NCBI RefSeq assembly: GCF_004168625.1
Contig: NZ_SDWW01000031.1
Location: 1-54,084 of the forward strand
DNA length: 54,084 nt
Direction of reading: 5' to 3'
Source of the DNA: Pengzhenrongella frigida
GTDB taxonomy: Bacteria > Actinomycetota > Actinomycetes > Actinomycetales > Cellulomonadaceae
The position numbers were made by a program, and so were the translations under genes. Of this stretch, positions 24,963 through 36,314 are shown in pieces (the first letter of the stretch is position 1; each line of letters opens with the position of its first letter). Under the pieces are notes generated by a model, which was not told where the DNA came from, ran no database searches, and was given only the letters and a program-made list of their open reading frames with translations.

Positions 24963-25841
24963 ATGACGTTCCAGGACGGTGGCAGCTTCGAGGGTGGCCG
25001 GGTGCGCACGCGTCGCGGCGGGCGTGGGGTGGCGATCGGCGGCGGGCTCGGCGGCCTCATCGTGCTGATCGGGGCCCTGTTCTTCAACGTCGACCTGTCC
25101 CCGATCGCCGACGGGCTCGGCGGCGACACCGGCGGGGAGCAGACCGAGGAGTACGTGGCCGAGTGCTCGGCCGAGCAGGCGAACGCCGCCCGCGACTGCC
25201 GGTTGTCGGCCACGGCGCGGGCGCTCGACACCTATTGGTCCGACGCGCTCGCCCCCCTGGGTGTGGCGTACACCCAGCCCGGCGTCGTCAGCTTCGAGCA
25301 GGCGACCGACACCGCCTGCGGCAGCGCGACCAGCGCGACCGGACCGTTCTACTGCCCGCCCGACCAGACCGTGTACGTCGACCTCGGCTTCTTCGACGAC
25401 CTGCGGACGCGGTTCGGCGCGTCCGGGGGGCCGCTCGCCGAGGAGTACGTCATCGCGCACGAGTTCGGCCACCACATCGAGCAGCTGACCGGTCTGCTGA
25501 CCGCCGCCGACCGGTCCGGCACCGGTCCGACCTCGGACTCGGTCCGGATCGAGCTCACCGCCGACTGCTTCGCCGGGATGTGGACCGGTCATGCCGCTAC
25601 GACGGTCGATCCCGCGACCGGGGTGCCGTTCCTCGCCCCGATCACCGCCGCGGAGCTCGCGGACGCGCTCTCGGCGGCATCCGCGGTCGGCGACGACCGC
25701 ATCCAGGAGAGCGCGACCGGGACCGTCGACCCCGAGTCCTGGACGCACGGCTCGAGCGAGCAGCGCCAGCGCTGGTTCAGCGCCGGGTACGACGGCGCCA
25801 GCGTGCAGGAGTGCAACGCGCTCGAGGCTGCGACCCTCTAG
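24963..25841 (+). CDS. neutral zinc metallopeptidase (YpfJ/Zn_peptidase family)
   Basis: 292 residues. Short basic N-terminus, one membrane anchor (GLGGLIVLIGALFFNV), then an extracytoplasmic peptidase-like domain. The zinc motif is IAHEFGHHIEQLTG, with a downstream Glu in RIELTADCFAGMW acting as third ligand. Cysteines (ECS, DCR, TACGS, FYCPP, DCF, QECN) are arranged for disulfides outside the membrane. The family's substrates are unknown. Convergent with the SUF operon end. Confidence 0.9.
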   Translation: MTFQDGGSFEGGRVRTRRGGRGVAIGGGLGGLIVLIGALFFNVDLSPIADGLGGDTGGEQTEEYVAECSAEQANAARDCRLSATARALDTYWSDALAPLGVAYTQPGVVSFEQATDTACGSATSATGPFYCPPDQTVYVDLGFFDDLRTRFGASGGPLAEEYVIAHEFGHHIEQLTGLLTAADRSGTGPTSDSVRIELTADCFAGMWTGHAATTVDPATGVPFLAPITAAELADALSAASAVGDDRIQESATGTVDPESWTHGSSEQRQRWFSAGYDGASVQECNALEAATL

Positions 25842-25883
25842 CCGCGGCGTCCCGCCAGCCGAGGCCAACGGCCGCCGTCGACC

Positions 25884-26218
25884 TCACATGTTGAAGCCGA
25901 GGGCCCGCATCTGGTCGCGACCGTCGGGCGTGATCTTCTCGGGACCCCACGGCGGCATCCAGACCCAGTTGATCCGGAACGTGGCGACCATCCCCTCGAG
26001 GCTGGTCGCCGTCTGGTCCTCGATGACGTCGGTGAGCGGGCAGGCCGCCGAGGTGAGCGTCATGTCGATGACGACGTTGTTGCTCTGGTCCACGGTGAGG
26101 CCGTAGACCAGGCCGAGATCGACGATGTTGATCCCGAGCTCGGGGTCGATCACGTCGCGCAGGGCCTCCTCGATGTCGGCCACGGTGGGTGGCGTCGAGT
26201 CGGCGGGGGTGAGCGTGG

Positions 26219-26222
<4 letters not shown>
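25884..26222 (-). CDS. sufT: SufT, MIP18/DUF59-type Fe-S assembly factor
   Basis: 112 residues from ATG 26222, with AGGAG upstream and overlapping the sufU stop by 4 bp. The domain reads VADIEEALRDVIDPELGINIVDLGLVYG, with the conserved DPE and a conserved Cys in TSAACPLTD. It helps mature Fe-S proteins. Last gene of the suf operon. Confidence 0.93.
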
Positions 26223-28817
<2,595 letters not shown>

Positions 28818-29168
28818 TCAGTTCTCCTTGCCGGTCAAGACGGGGGCGTCGACGTCGACGAGCACTCGCTCGCCGTCGACGGTCAGGGGGTAGACGGGGA
28901 CGGGACGGACGGCGGGCAGGCCGGTCGGGACACCGGTGCGCAGGTCGAACCGCGAGCCGTGCAGCCAGCACTCGATCGTGCTGCCCTCCACCTCGCCCTC
29001 CGACAACGACACGGCGCCGTGCGAGCAGATGTCCGAGATGGCGTGCAGCTCACCGTCCTCGCCGCGCACGACGGCGACCTCGACCGTTCCGGTCTCGGCC
29101 TCGAGCTCGACCCGGAACGTCCCGCACACGGGTACGTCCGCGGTCAGGCACGCGAGCTGAGCGCTCAT
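28818..29168 (-). CDS. Rieske-type [2Fe-2S] ferredoxin inserted in the suf operon
   Basis: 116 residues from ATG 29168, overlapping the sufD stop by 4 bp. Rieske ligands: Cys-x-His in ISDICSHGAV and Cys-x2-His in ECWLHGSRFD. This is the non-heme oxygenase ferredoxin type. It sits between sufD and sufC, an arrangement seen in many Actinobacteria. Its role is unproven; it may supply electrons for cluster assembly. Confidence 0.93.
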   Translation of the reverse strand: MSAQLACLTADVPVCGTFRVELEAETGTVEVAVVRGEDGELHAISDICSHGAVSLSEGEVEGSTIECWLHGSRFDLRTGVPTGLPAVRPVPVYPLTVDGERVLVDVDAPVLTGKEN

Positions 29169-30433
29169 GCGTCGGCCTGCTCGATGTCGAGGGCGGTCCG
29201 GCTGCGCTCGAGCTCGGCCTCGATCGACTGCAGGAGGCGGTCCTCGATCCCCGGGACGCCGATCTGGTGCACGACGTCCGCGAAGAACCCGCGCACGACG
29301 AGCCGACGGGCGTCCTCCTCGGGGATGCCGCGCGAGCACAGGTAGAACAGCTGCTCGTCGTCGAACCGCCCGGTCGCGGACGCGTGGCCCGCACCCTCGA
29401 TGAGGCCGGTCTCGATCTCGAGGTTCGGCACCGAGTCGGCCCGCGCGCCGTCCGACAGGACGAGGTTGCGGTTGAGCTCGTAGGTGTCGGTGCCCTCGGC
29501 CGTGGCCTGGATCAGCACGTCGCCGACCCAGACGGTGTGCGCTCCGGCACCCTGGAGTGCGCCCTTGTACGTGACGCGCGAGCGACACCGCGGCACCGCG
29601 TGGTCCACGAACAGCCGGTGCTCCTGGTGCTGGCCGGCATCGGCGAAGTACAGGCCGAGCATCTCCAGCTCGCCACCCTCGCCGGTGAACTCCGCATCGG
29701 GCGTCACGCGCACGACGTCGCCGCCGAGCGTGACCACGACGTGCTTGACGCGGGCGTCGCGACCCATCGTGATGCGGTGCGAGGCCATGTGCACCGCGCC
29801 GGGGGCCCAGTCCTGGACCGACACGATCGTCAGCTTCGCGCCGTCGTCCACGACGATCTCGACCGTCTCGGACAGCGTCGCGTCGCCCTGGTGGTCCAGG
29901 ACGATGACGGACTCGGACAGCTCCTTGGCGTGCACCAGCACGTGCGAGGCCGTGGCGTCCCGCGCCGCACCCTCGACCCCCTCGACTCGGATCGAGGTCA
30001 CGGCCGAGGCGACGGCCTGGGCCGGCACGGTCACGATCGTCGCGCGGTGGAACGAGGCCCACGCGGCGGCCGCGGTGCGGTCGCCGGGCCGGCCCGCCCG
30101 GCCGAGCCGCGGGTCGTCGCGGTCGACGATCTCGACGACGACCTCAGGCGCCTCGACGACCGTGGTCAGGATGCCGTGGCCGGTCAGCTCCGCCGCGAAC
30201 AGCGGGGCGATCCGGTCCACGGGAGCAAAGCGCCACTCCTCCTCGCGACCGTGCGGAAGCGGGAAGTCGGCGACGTCGAACGACGTCTTGCGCTCGGCCC
30301 GCGAGCCCTGCGGCGTCCCCCCGGTCCCGTGCGTGTGCTGGCCGTCGGCCACGGCGCGCGTGTGGTCGGTCGTCAGACCCACGGGCGTCTCGCGGTCGGT
30401 CGCTTCTAGATCAGTTCTGGTGGCGCTGGACAT
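29165..30433 (-). CDS. sufD: SufD, Fe-S scaffold complex subunit
   Basis: 422 residues from ATG 30433, whose A/T/G overlap the sufB stop by one base (TGATG). ~50 disordered N-terminal residues precede the SufBD beta-helix. Conserved C-terminal motif: FYLCSRGIPEEDARRLVVRGF, shown by its ends, shared with SufB. Partner of SufB and SufC. Confidence 0.94.
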   Translation of the reverse strand: MSSATRTDLEATDRETPVGLTTDHTRAVADGQHTHGTGGTPQGSRAERKTSFDVADFPLPHGREEEWRFAPVDRIAPLFAAELTGHGILTTVVEAPEVVVEIVDRDDPRLGRAGRPGDRTAAAAWASFHRATIVTVPAQAVASAVTSIRVEGVEGAARDATASHVLVHAKELSESVIVLDHQGDATLSETVEIVVDDGAKLTIVSVQDWAPGAVHMASHRITMGRDARVKHVVVTLGGDVVRVTPDAEFTGEGGELEMLGLYFADAGQHQEHRLFVDHAVPRCRSRVTYKGALQGAGAHTVWVGDVLIQATAEGTDTYELNRNLVLSDGARADSVPNLEIETGLIEGAGHASATGRFDDEQLFYLCSRGIPEEDARRLVVRGFFADVVHQIGVPGIEDRLLQSIEAELERSRTALDIEQADA

Positions 30434-31878
30434 CAACCGACGGACCCTTCCATCTGCAGCTCGATGAGGCGGTTCAGCTCGAGGGCGTACTCCATCGGCA
30501 GCTCCCGCGCGATCGGCTCGACGAAGCCGCGCACGATCATGGCCATGGCCTCGGTCTCCTTCATGCCACGGGACATGAGATAGAAGAGCTGGTCCTCGCT
30601 CACGCGGGACACCGTCGCCTCGTGCCCCATGGACACGTCGTCCTCGCGGACGTCGACGTACGGGTAGGTGTCCGAGCGGGAGATCTGGTCGACCAGGAGC
30701 GCGTCGCACAGGACGTTCGACGCCGACCCGTGCGCACCCTCGAGGATCTGCACGAGACCGCGGTACGAGCTGCGACCGCCACCGCGAGCCACCGACTTGG
30801 ACACGATGGACGACGACGTGTGCGGGGCGGCGTGCACCATCTTGGCGCCCGCGTCCTGGTGCTGGCCCTCGCCGGCGAACGCGATCGACAGCGTCTCGCC
30901 GCGGGCGTGCTCACCCATGAGGTAGATCGCCGGGTACTTCATGGTGACCTTGGAGCCGATGTTGCCGTCGACCCACTCCATCGTGGCGCCCTCGGCCGCG
31001 GTCGCCCGCTTGGTCACGAGGTTGTAGACGTTGTTCGACCAGTTCTGGATGGTCGTGTACCGCACCCGGGCGTTCTTCTTGACGATGATCTCGACGACCG
31101 CGGAGTGCAGCGAGTCGCTGGAGTAGATCGGCGCCGTGCAGCCCTCGACGTAGTGCACGTACGAGCCCTCGTCCGCGATGATCAGCGTCCGCTCGAACTG
31201 GCCCATGTTCTCGGTGTTGATCCGGAAGTACGCCTGCAGCGGGATGTCGACGTGCACGCCCGGCGGGACGTAGACGAACGAGCCGCCCGACCACACCGCG
31301 CTGTTGAGCGCCGCGAACTTGTTGTCACCCGGCGGGATGATCGAGCCGAAGTACTGCTCGAAGATCTCGGGGTACTCGCGCAGGCCGGTGTCGGTGTCGA
31401 CGAAGATGACGCCCTGCTCCTGCAGGTCCTCGCGGATCTGGTGGTAGACGACCTCGGACTCGTACTGCGCGGCCACCCCACCCACCAGGCGCTGCTTCTC
31501 GGCCTCGGGGATGCCGAGGCGGTCGTACGTCATCTTGATGTCGTCGGGCAGGTCGTCCCAGCTGGTGGCCTGCTTCTCGGTCGAGCGCACGAAGTACTTG
31601 ATGTTGTCGAAGTCGATCCCCGACAGGTCCGAGCCGAACGTCGGCATCGGCTTCTTGTCGAACAGCCTCAGCGACTTCAGGCGCAGCTTGAGCATCCACT
31701 CCGGCTCGTCCTTGAGGGCCGAGATGTTGCGCACGACCTCCTCGTCGACGCCGCGGCGCGCGAGACGGCCGGCCTCGTCGGAGTCGTGCCACCCGAAGGT
31801 GTAGGAGCCGATCGAGGCGATGGCCTCGTCCTGCGTCATCGGAGCAGCCGTGGCTGCGCTCTGGGTGGGGGCGCTCAT
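30433..31878 (-). CDS. sufB: SufB, Fe-S scaffold protein
   Basis: 481 residues from ATG 31878, overlapping the sufR stop by 4 bp. Family landmarks: [35 protein letters not shown], with the conserved Cys, and [20 protein letters not shown] near the C-terminus. This is the scaffold on which the cluster is built. No intein insertion, unlike several mycobacterial SufB proteins. Confidence 0.97.
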   Translation of the reverse strand: MSAPTQSAATAAPMTQDEAIASIGSYTFGWHDSDEAGRLARRGVDEEVVRNISALKDEPEWMLKLRLKSLRLFDKKPMPTFGSDLSGIDFDNIKYFVRSTEKQATSWDDLPDDIKMTYDRLGIPEAEKQRLVGGVAAQYESEVVYHQIREDLQEQGVIFVDTDTGLREYPEIFEQYFGSIIPPGDNKFAALNSAVWSGGSFVYVPPGVHVDIPLQAYFRINTENMGQFERTLIIADEGSYVHYVEGCTAPIYSSDSLHSAVVEIIVKKNARVRYTTIQNWSNNVYNLVTKRATAAEGATMEWVDGNIGSKVTMKYPAIYLMGEHARGETLSIAFAGEGQHQDAGAKMVHAAPHTSSSIVSKSVARGGGRSSYRGLVQILEGAHGSASNVLCDALLVDQISRSDTYPYVDVREDDVSMGHEATVSRVSEDQLFYLMSRGMKETEAMAMIVRGFVEPIARELPMEYALELNRLIELQMEGSVG

Positions 31879-32657
31879 GACGTCCTGCCTTCCTCTGGTC
31901 TCACGGCCGGGCTGGAACCGGTCGAAGTCGTCGCGGTCGGGATGTTGGTGGTGCACACGTGCCCGCCGCTCGCCAGGGTGGCGAGCCGCTGGACATGGAC
32001 ACCGAGCAAGCGGGAGAACGCCTGGGTCTCGGCTTCGCACAGCTGCGGGAACTCGGCGGCGATCTGCTGCACCGGGCAGTGGCCCTGGCAGAGCTGGATG
32101 GCACTCAGGCCGGGCACCGCCCGGGTGCTCGCGGCGAAGCCGTCCGTCGCCAGCACGCGGGCAAGGGCGTCCACGCGTGCCTCGAGGCCGGCCCCGTCGC
32201 CCACCAGGGCGAGGTACCGCTCCTCGATGCCGTGGACCCGCGCCTCGGCGAACGACTGGACCGCGCTCGGTCCGGCGACGTCCGCGAGGAAGCGCAGTGC
32301 CTGCGCCGCGAGCTCGGAGTAGGTGTTGGACAGGGCCGCCTGGCCGTGGTTGGTCACGACATAGTGCCGCGCGGGTCGACCGCGCCGGGCCCGACCGGGT
32401 CCGGCCCCTTCGTGCACCACGATCTGCCCGTCGGCCTCGAGGACCCCGAGGTGGCGGCGGATGCCCGCCGGGGTGAGGTGCAGGGTCGACGCGAGGTCGG
32501 CCGTCGTGACGGGACCGGCCGACGCGACGAGCTGGAGCACGCGCTGCCGGGTGGTGGAATCGGCTTCGGTCTCGACGGCCGGCGGTTCGACGGCCGGCGG
32601 TTCGACGGCGCGGGCGACCGACACCGGCGTACTGGTATCGAGCATGGTCGTCCTCAT
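31875..32657 (-). CDS. sufR: SufR, Fe-S-sensing repressor of the suf operon
   Basis: 260 residues from ATG 32657, with GGAGG five bases upstream; a longer open frame upstream overlaps the divergent gene and is rejected. Winged helix at about 38-100 ([20 protein letters not shown]). C-terminal cluster-binding Cys in [19 protein letters not shown], with a further Cys in GGHVCTTN. The N-terminal linker has a 15-bp tandem repeat coding PPAVE. SufR holds an Fe-S cluster and represses suf transcription when cluster supply is adequate. Confidence 0.93.
   Translation of the reverse strand: MRTTMLDTSTPVSVARAVEPPAVEPPAVETEADSTTRQRVLQLVASAGPVTTADLASTLHLTPAGIRRHLGVLEADGQIVVHEGAGPGRARRGRPARHYVVTNHGQAALSNTYSELAAQALRFLADVAGPSAVQSFAEARVHGIEERYLALVGDGAGLEARVDALARVLATDGFAASTRAVPGLSAIQLCQGHCPVQQIAAEFPQLCEAETQAFSRLLGVHVQRLATLASGGHVCTTNIPTATTSTGSSPAVRPEEGRTS
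32572..32610. repeat. 15-bp tandem repeat in the sufR linker
   Basis: TCGACGGCCGGCGGT at 32572-32586 and 32587-32601, with a partial third copy to 32610. In the sufR frame it encodes repeated Pro-Pro-Ala-Val-Glu, a flexible acidic linker before the DNA-binding domain. Confidence 0.8.
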
Positions 32658-32746
32658 CGTCACCTCCGCAGGTCTGGGTTGAGCTCGATGCCCGACTGGA
32701 CGTGGACAGCCCCGGGCAGCCGGGCCGCAAGGCCCGCTGATATTGC

Positions 32747-32760
32747 CAACATACTTGTTG
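32747..32760. promoter_or_regulatory. candidate SufR operator, CAAC-N6-GTTG
   Basis: CAACATACTTGTTG lies in the most AT-rich part of the 208-bp sufR / ABC divergent region, 90-104 bases upstream of the sufR ATG. CAAC-N6-GTTG is the binding pattern described for cyanobacterial SufR. That makes autorepression of the suf operon plausible; the actinobacterial SufR site may differ. Confidence 0.5.
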
Positions 32761-32852
32761 TCGAATTCCATTCCCGCAAGCAAGGACACCCTTACATCTG
32801 GAGCGCCCTCCGACCGCACCCCCACCGGGTCCTGGCACCGGGAGCCCCGACC

Positions 32853-32858
32853 TAGACT
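32853..32858 (+). promoter_or_regulatory. -10 element of the ABC ATPase gene, leaderless
   Basis: TAGACT ends seven bases before GTG 32866; no Shine-Dalgarno is visible. Confidence 0.55.
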
Positions 32859-32865
32859 CGACCGC

Positions 32866-33810
32866 GTGTCCAACTCCCCCGCCGTCGAGATCACCCAGCT
32901 GGTGAAGCGGTACGGCGGTCGGGCCGTGGTCGACGGCCTCGACCTGGTCGCCGCGCGGGGCCAGGTCACCGCGGTCCTCGGCCCGAACGGCGCCGGCAAG
33001 ACGACGACCATCGAGTGCTGCGAGGGGCTGCGCCGGCCCGACGACGGCCGCGTGCGGGTGCTCGGCCTCGATCCGCTCCAGCAGGCCGCCGCGCTGCGAC
33101 CCCGCGTCGGCGTGATGCTCCAGGACGGCGGGCTCCCCACCGGGGTGCGCGCGATCGAGATGCTGCGCCACATCTCGTCCATGTACGCGCGTCCGCGCGA
33201 GGTCAGCGAGCTGTCCGAACGCCTCGGGATCGACTCGTTCGCCACCACCTCGGTGCGTCGGCTCTCCGGCGGGCAGCGGCAGCGGCTGGCCCTCGCGGCC
33301 GCCCTGGTGGGCCGGCCCGAGGTGGTCTTCCTCGACGAGCCGAGCGCCGGGATGGACCCGCAGTCGCGCAACGCCGTCTGGGAGCTCGTCCGCGAGCTGC
33401 GCACCGAGGGGGTCGGGGTCGTCCTCACCACCCACCTGATGGACGAGGCGGAGGATCTGGCCGACCACGTCGTCATCGTCGATCACGGCGCCGTCATCGC
33501 CCGCGGGTCGGTGGCCGACCTCGTCGCGGCCGGCGACGACCGCACGCTCCGGTTCCGTACGGAGCCCGGCCTCGACGCCGTCGACCTGGCCGGGGTCCTG
33601 ACGGCGGCCGGACCCGCCGACGGTTCGCTCGCGGCCGTGCACGAGACCACTCCCGGGGAGTACCTCGTGACCGGCGCGGTCGACCCCCGGGTGCTCGCCG
33701 CCCTGACGGCCTGGTGCGCCGCTCGCGACCTGCTCGCGAGCCGGATCTCCGTCGGGCGACGCACGCTCGAGGATGTCTTTCTCGACCTGACGGGACGGAA
33801 CCTGCGATGA
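32866..33810 (+). CDS. ABC transporter ATPase of a ctaA-linked exporter
   Basis: 314 residues from GTG 32866. Walker [10 protein letters not shown], signature LSGGQRQR, Walker [13 protein letters not shown], switch His in TTHLMDEAE. The C-terminal ~90 residues are the DrrA-like extension. It is divergent from sufR and overlaps its permease gene by 4 bp. The same order (ATPase, permease, ctaA opposite sufR) occurs in mycobacteria (the Rv1458c-Rv1456c region). Substrate unknown; a link to heme or oxidase assembly is inferred from context. Confidence 0.9.
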   Translation: MSNSPAVEITQLVKRYGGRAVVDGLDLVAARGQVTAVLGPNGAGKTTTIECCEGLRRPDDGRVRVLGLDPLQQAAALRPRVGVMLQDGGLPTGVRAIEMLRHISSMYARPREVSELSERLGIDSFATTSVRRLSGGQRQRLALAAALVGRPEVVFLDEPSAGMDPQSRNAVWELVRELRTEGVGVVLTTHLMDEAEDLADHVVIVDHGAVIARGSVADLVAAGDDRTLRFRTEPGLDAVDLAGVLTAAGPADGSLAAVHETTPGEYLVTGAVDPRVLAALTAWCAARDLLASRISVGRRTLEDVFLDLTGRNLR

Positions 33811-34571
33811 CCGCCGCTCCCCCCGGCCTCGCCGCACCGGCCTGGCGCCGGGTGCTGTCCCAGGCGACCTTCGAGACCCGGCTCATCCTGCGCAACGGCG
33901 AACAGCTGCTCGTCACGTTGATCCTGCCGGTCCTGCTGCTGATCGCGCTCGCCCAGCCCGACCTGCTCGAGCTGGACACCGGCGGCGCACGCCGGATCGA
34001 CTTCGTCACCCCGGGCATCCTCGCCCTGGCCGTGATGTCCACCGCGTTCACCTCGCAGGCCATCACGACCAGCTTCGACCGCCGCAACGGCGTGCTGCGC
34101 CTGCTCGCGACGACCCCGCTCGGTCGCGGGGGGCTGCTCGCGGGCAAGGTCTGCGCCGTGCTCGCGGTCGAGGCGGTGCAGGTCGTCGTGCTCGGCGGGG
34201 TGGCGCTCGCGCTCGGCTGGGAACCGCCGATCGCGGGACTCGTCCCCGCGCTGGTGGCGATCGGGCTCGGGACAGCCGCCTTCACGTCGCTCGCCCTGCT
34301 CCTGGCGGGGACGCTGCGGGCGGAGGCTGTGCTCGCTGTCGCGAACCTGCTGCTGGTGCTGCTCACGGTCGCGGGCGGCGCGGTCGTCCCCGCGACGATG
34401 CTCCCCGGCCCGCTGGCCACCCTCGCACCGCTCCTCCCCTCCGGCGCTCTCGGTGACGCCCTGCGCGGCGCGCTGCTCGACTCGGGACTCCCGGTCGGCT
34501 CGGCCCTCGTCCTGCTCGCCTGGACGATCGCGCTCGCCCTGGGCGCGGGCAAGCTGTTCCGCTGGAGCTGA
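33807..34571 (+). CDS. ABC-2 type permease
   Basis: 254 residues from ATG 33807 overlapping the ATPase stop by 4 bp. About six membrane helices with the ABC-2 look: [34 protein letters not shown], and [21 protein letters not shown], which is the conserved late loop. It forms an exporter with the upstream ATPase. Confidence 0.9.
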   Translation: MTAAPPGLAAPAWRRVLSQATFETRLILRNGEQLLVTLILPVLLLIALAQPDLLELDTGGARRIDFVTPGILALAVMSTAFTSQAITTSFDRRNGVLRLLATTPLGRGGLLAGKVCAVLAVEAVQVVVLGGVALALGWEPPIAGLVPALVAIGLGTAAFTSLALLLAGTLRAEAVLAVANLLLVLLTVAGGAVVPATMLPGPLATLAPLLPSGALGDALRGALLDSGLPVGSALVLLAWTIALALGAGKLFRWS

Positions 34572-34582
34572 GACACGCCACA

Positions 34583-34605
34583 CTCGCCGTCGACCTCGCG
34601 GCGAG
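34583..34605 (+). terminator. weak hairpin between the ABC permease gene and ctaA
   Basis: CTCGCCG (34583-34589) pairs with CGGCGAG (34599-34605) around nine bases, no U-run. It is followed 12 bases later by the ctaA -10 element, so it may separate the two units. Confidence 0.35.
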
Positions 34606-34616
34606 GGCGCGACGGC

Positions 34617-34622
34617 TACCGT
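34617..34622 (+). promoter_or_regulatory. ctaA -10 element, leaderless
   Basis: TACCGT is six bases before GTG 34629; no Shine-Dalgarno lies between. Confidence 0.45.
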
Positions 34623-34628
34623 AGGTCC

Positions 34629-35600
34629 GTGAGCAGCAGCCCCCCCACCGGCCACATCGTCCCGTCTGCGCCCGTCTCCGCCGACGTCGGCAGGGGCGGT
34701 GGCCGACGACCCGCCGGCCCGTTCGCCCGGGCCACCCGCTGGACCCGCCCGGTGCTCGTCGCGAACCTGGTCGCCCAGGTCGCCATCATCGTCACGGGTG
34801 GTGCCGTCCGCCTCACCGGCTCCGGTCTCGGCTGTTCGACCTGGCCCCAGTGCGAACCCGGTGCGTTCACCCCGATCCTGCACGGCGCGACGTCGATCCA
34901 CCCGTTCATCGAGTTCGGCAACCGCACCCTCACCGGCGTGCTCGGCCTGATCGCGATCCTCGTGGCGGTCCTGGTCTTCACCGACCGTCGTCGGGCGACC
35001 AGCTTCCGCGTGCTCGGCCTGGTTCCGTTGATCGGGGTGGTCCTGCAGGCCGTGCTCGGCGGTGTCACGGTGCTGCTGGACCTCGACCCCGCCGTCGTCG
35101 GCCTCCACCTGCTGCTCTCGATGGCGATCGTCGCGGTGTCGACGGTGCTGCTGTCCCGCTTCGACGAGGGCGACGCGCGACCGGAGCGGTTGGTCGCGCC
35201 GCGCACCGCCGCGATCGCGTGGGCCCTCGCACCCGCCGCCGCGCTCGTGCTCGCGCTCGGCGTCGTCGTGACGGGCTCGGGGCCGCACGGGGGTGACACC
35301 GAGGTCGCCTACCGGTTCGCCGTCGACCCGATCCTGATCGCCCGGCTGCACTCCGGGTCGGTCTGGCTCTTCCTCGGGCTGCTCGCCGCCCTGCTCGTTG
35401 CTCTCTTCCGCGGCGGGGCACCGGCCCGGGCCCGCCGCGCGGCGCTCGTGCTGCTCGCCACGACGGCCGCGCAGGGACTGATCGGCTACGTCCAGTACTT
35501 CACCGGGCTGCCCGAGGTTCTCGTCGCTCTGCACATGCTCGGCGCGGCGCTCCTGACCGTCGCCACGACCTGGGCGCTGCTGACGCTCCGGCGCCGCTGA
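34629..35600 (+). CDS. ctaA: heme A synthase (COX15/CtaA)
   Basis: 323 residues, eight membrane helices. Motifs: VTGGAVRLTGSGLGCSTWPQ, with the conserved Cys pair completed by PQCEPG, EFGNRTLTGVLG with His in SIHPFIE, GLHLLLSMAIV, IARLHSGSVW and LVALHMLGAALL, the His pairs for the two hemes. It oxidises heme O to heme A for cytochrome aa3 oxidase, matching SURF1 at 20320. The farnesyltransferase ctaB is not in the window. Confidence 0.94.
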   Translation: MSSSPPTGHIVPSAPVSADVGRGGGRRPAGPFARATRWTRPVLVANLVAQVAIIVTGGAVRLTGSGLGCSTWPQCEPGAFTPILHGATSIHPFIEFGNRTLTGVLGLIAILVAVLVFTDRRRATSFRVLGLVPLIGVVLQAVLGGVTVLLDLDPAVVGLHLLLSMAIVAVSTVLLSRFDEGDARPERLVAPRTAAIAWALAPAAALVLALGVVVTGSGPHGGDTEVAYRFAVDPILIARLHSGSVWLFLGLLAALLVALFRGGAPARARRAALVLLATTAAQGLIGYVQYFTGLPEVLVALHMLGAALLTVATTWALLTLRRR

Positions 35601-35617
35601 CGGCCGCGCGCGCCGCC

Positions 35618-36304
35618 ATGTCCATCCGGGGCTTCGTGCCCGACGACGCCGACGCGCTGTACGACGTGTGCCTGCGCACCGGCGCCGACGGCTCCGACGC
35701 GCGCGAGCTCTTCAGCGATCCGCGCCTGCTCGGGTCCGTCTACGTCGGCCCCTACGTGACGCTCGAGCCGGAGCGGGCGTTCGTGCTCGACGACGGCTCG
35801 GGTCGAGCGGGCGGGTACGTGCTCGGCGCGCTGGACACGGCACGCTTCGCGCGGGCCTGCGAGCGCGAGTGGTGGCCGGGCCTGCGCGCGCGGTACCCGC
35901 TCGGCGCCGGGACGGGCACCGCGATCGGGATGGCGACCGGCACGGGGACCCGCACCGGTTCCCCGCGGAGCGCCGACGCCGAGGTGATCGCGTTGATCCA
36001 CGACCCGCCGGTGGCGGACACCGCCGTCCTGCGGTCGTTCCCGTCGCACCTGCACATCGACCTCCTCCCCGCCTGGCAGGGCACGGGCTGGGGACGCCGA
36101 CTCCTCACCCGGCTCCTGGTCGAGCTGACCGCCGCCGGCTCGCCCGGCGTCCACCTCGAGGTCTCGCCGACCAACGTGCGCGCGATCGGCTTCTACGGTC
36201 GCCTGGGGTTCGTCCGCCTCCCGATCCCCGGCGACGGGTTCACGATGGGCCGGGTGCTGGTAGATCACGGCTACCCCTCGCGCGATGTGGGACCCACGTC
36301 CTAG
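35618..36304 (+). CDS. GNAT family N-acetyltransferase
   Basis: 228 residues. IRGFVPDDADALYDVCLRTG is a typical GNAT start. The acetyl-CoA loop region is LPAWQGTGWGRRLLTRLL, and the last strands are VSPTNVRAIGFYGRLGFVR. A Gly/Thr/Ala-rich low-complexity insert (GAGTGTAIGMATGTGTRTGS, ~97-116) breaks the middle of the domain. There is no ribosome site before the ATG, so the start is uncertain. Substrate unknown. Its TAG stop begins the next gene's -10. Confidence 0.82.
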   Translation: MSIRGFVPDDADALYDVCLRTGADGSDARELFSDPRLLGSVYVGPYVTLEPERAFVLDDGSGRAGGYVLGALDTARFARACEREWWPGLRARYPLGAGTGTAIGMATGTGTRTGSPRSADAEVIALIHDPPVADTAVLRSFPSHLHIDLLPAWQGTGWGRRLLTRLLVELTAAGSPGVHLEVSPTNVRAIGFYGRLGFVRLPIPGDGFTMGRVLVDHGYPSRDVGPTS

Positions 36305-36307
36305 CCT
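36302..36307 (+). promoter_or_regulatory. -10 element overlapping the GNAT gene stop codon
   Basis: TAGCCT shares its TAG with the GNAT stop and ends seven bases before ATG 36315. Same layout and same hexamer as at 24951. Confidence 0.5.
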
Positions 36308-36314
36308 GCTGTTC

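Noticed and set aside
30433-31878. Possible intein in sufB, as in several mycobacteria
   Set aside because: The 481-residue reading frame is uninterrupted and of normal SufB length.
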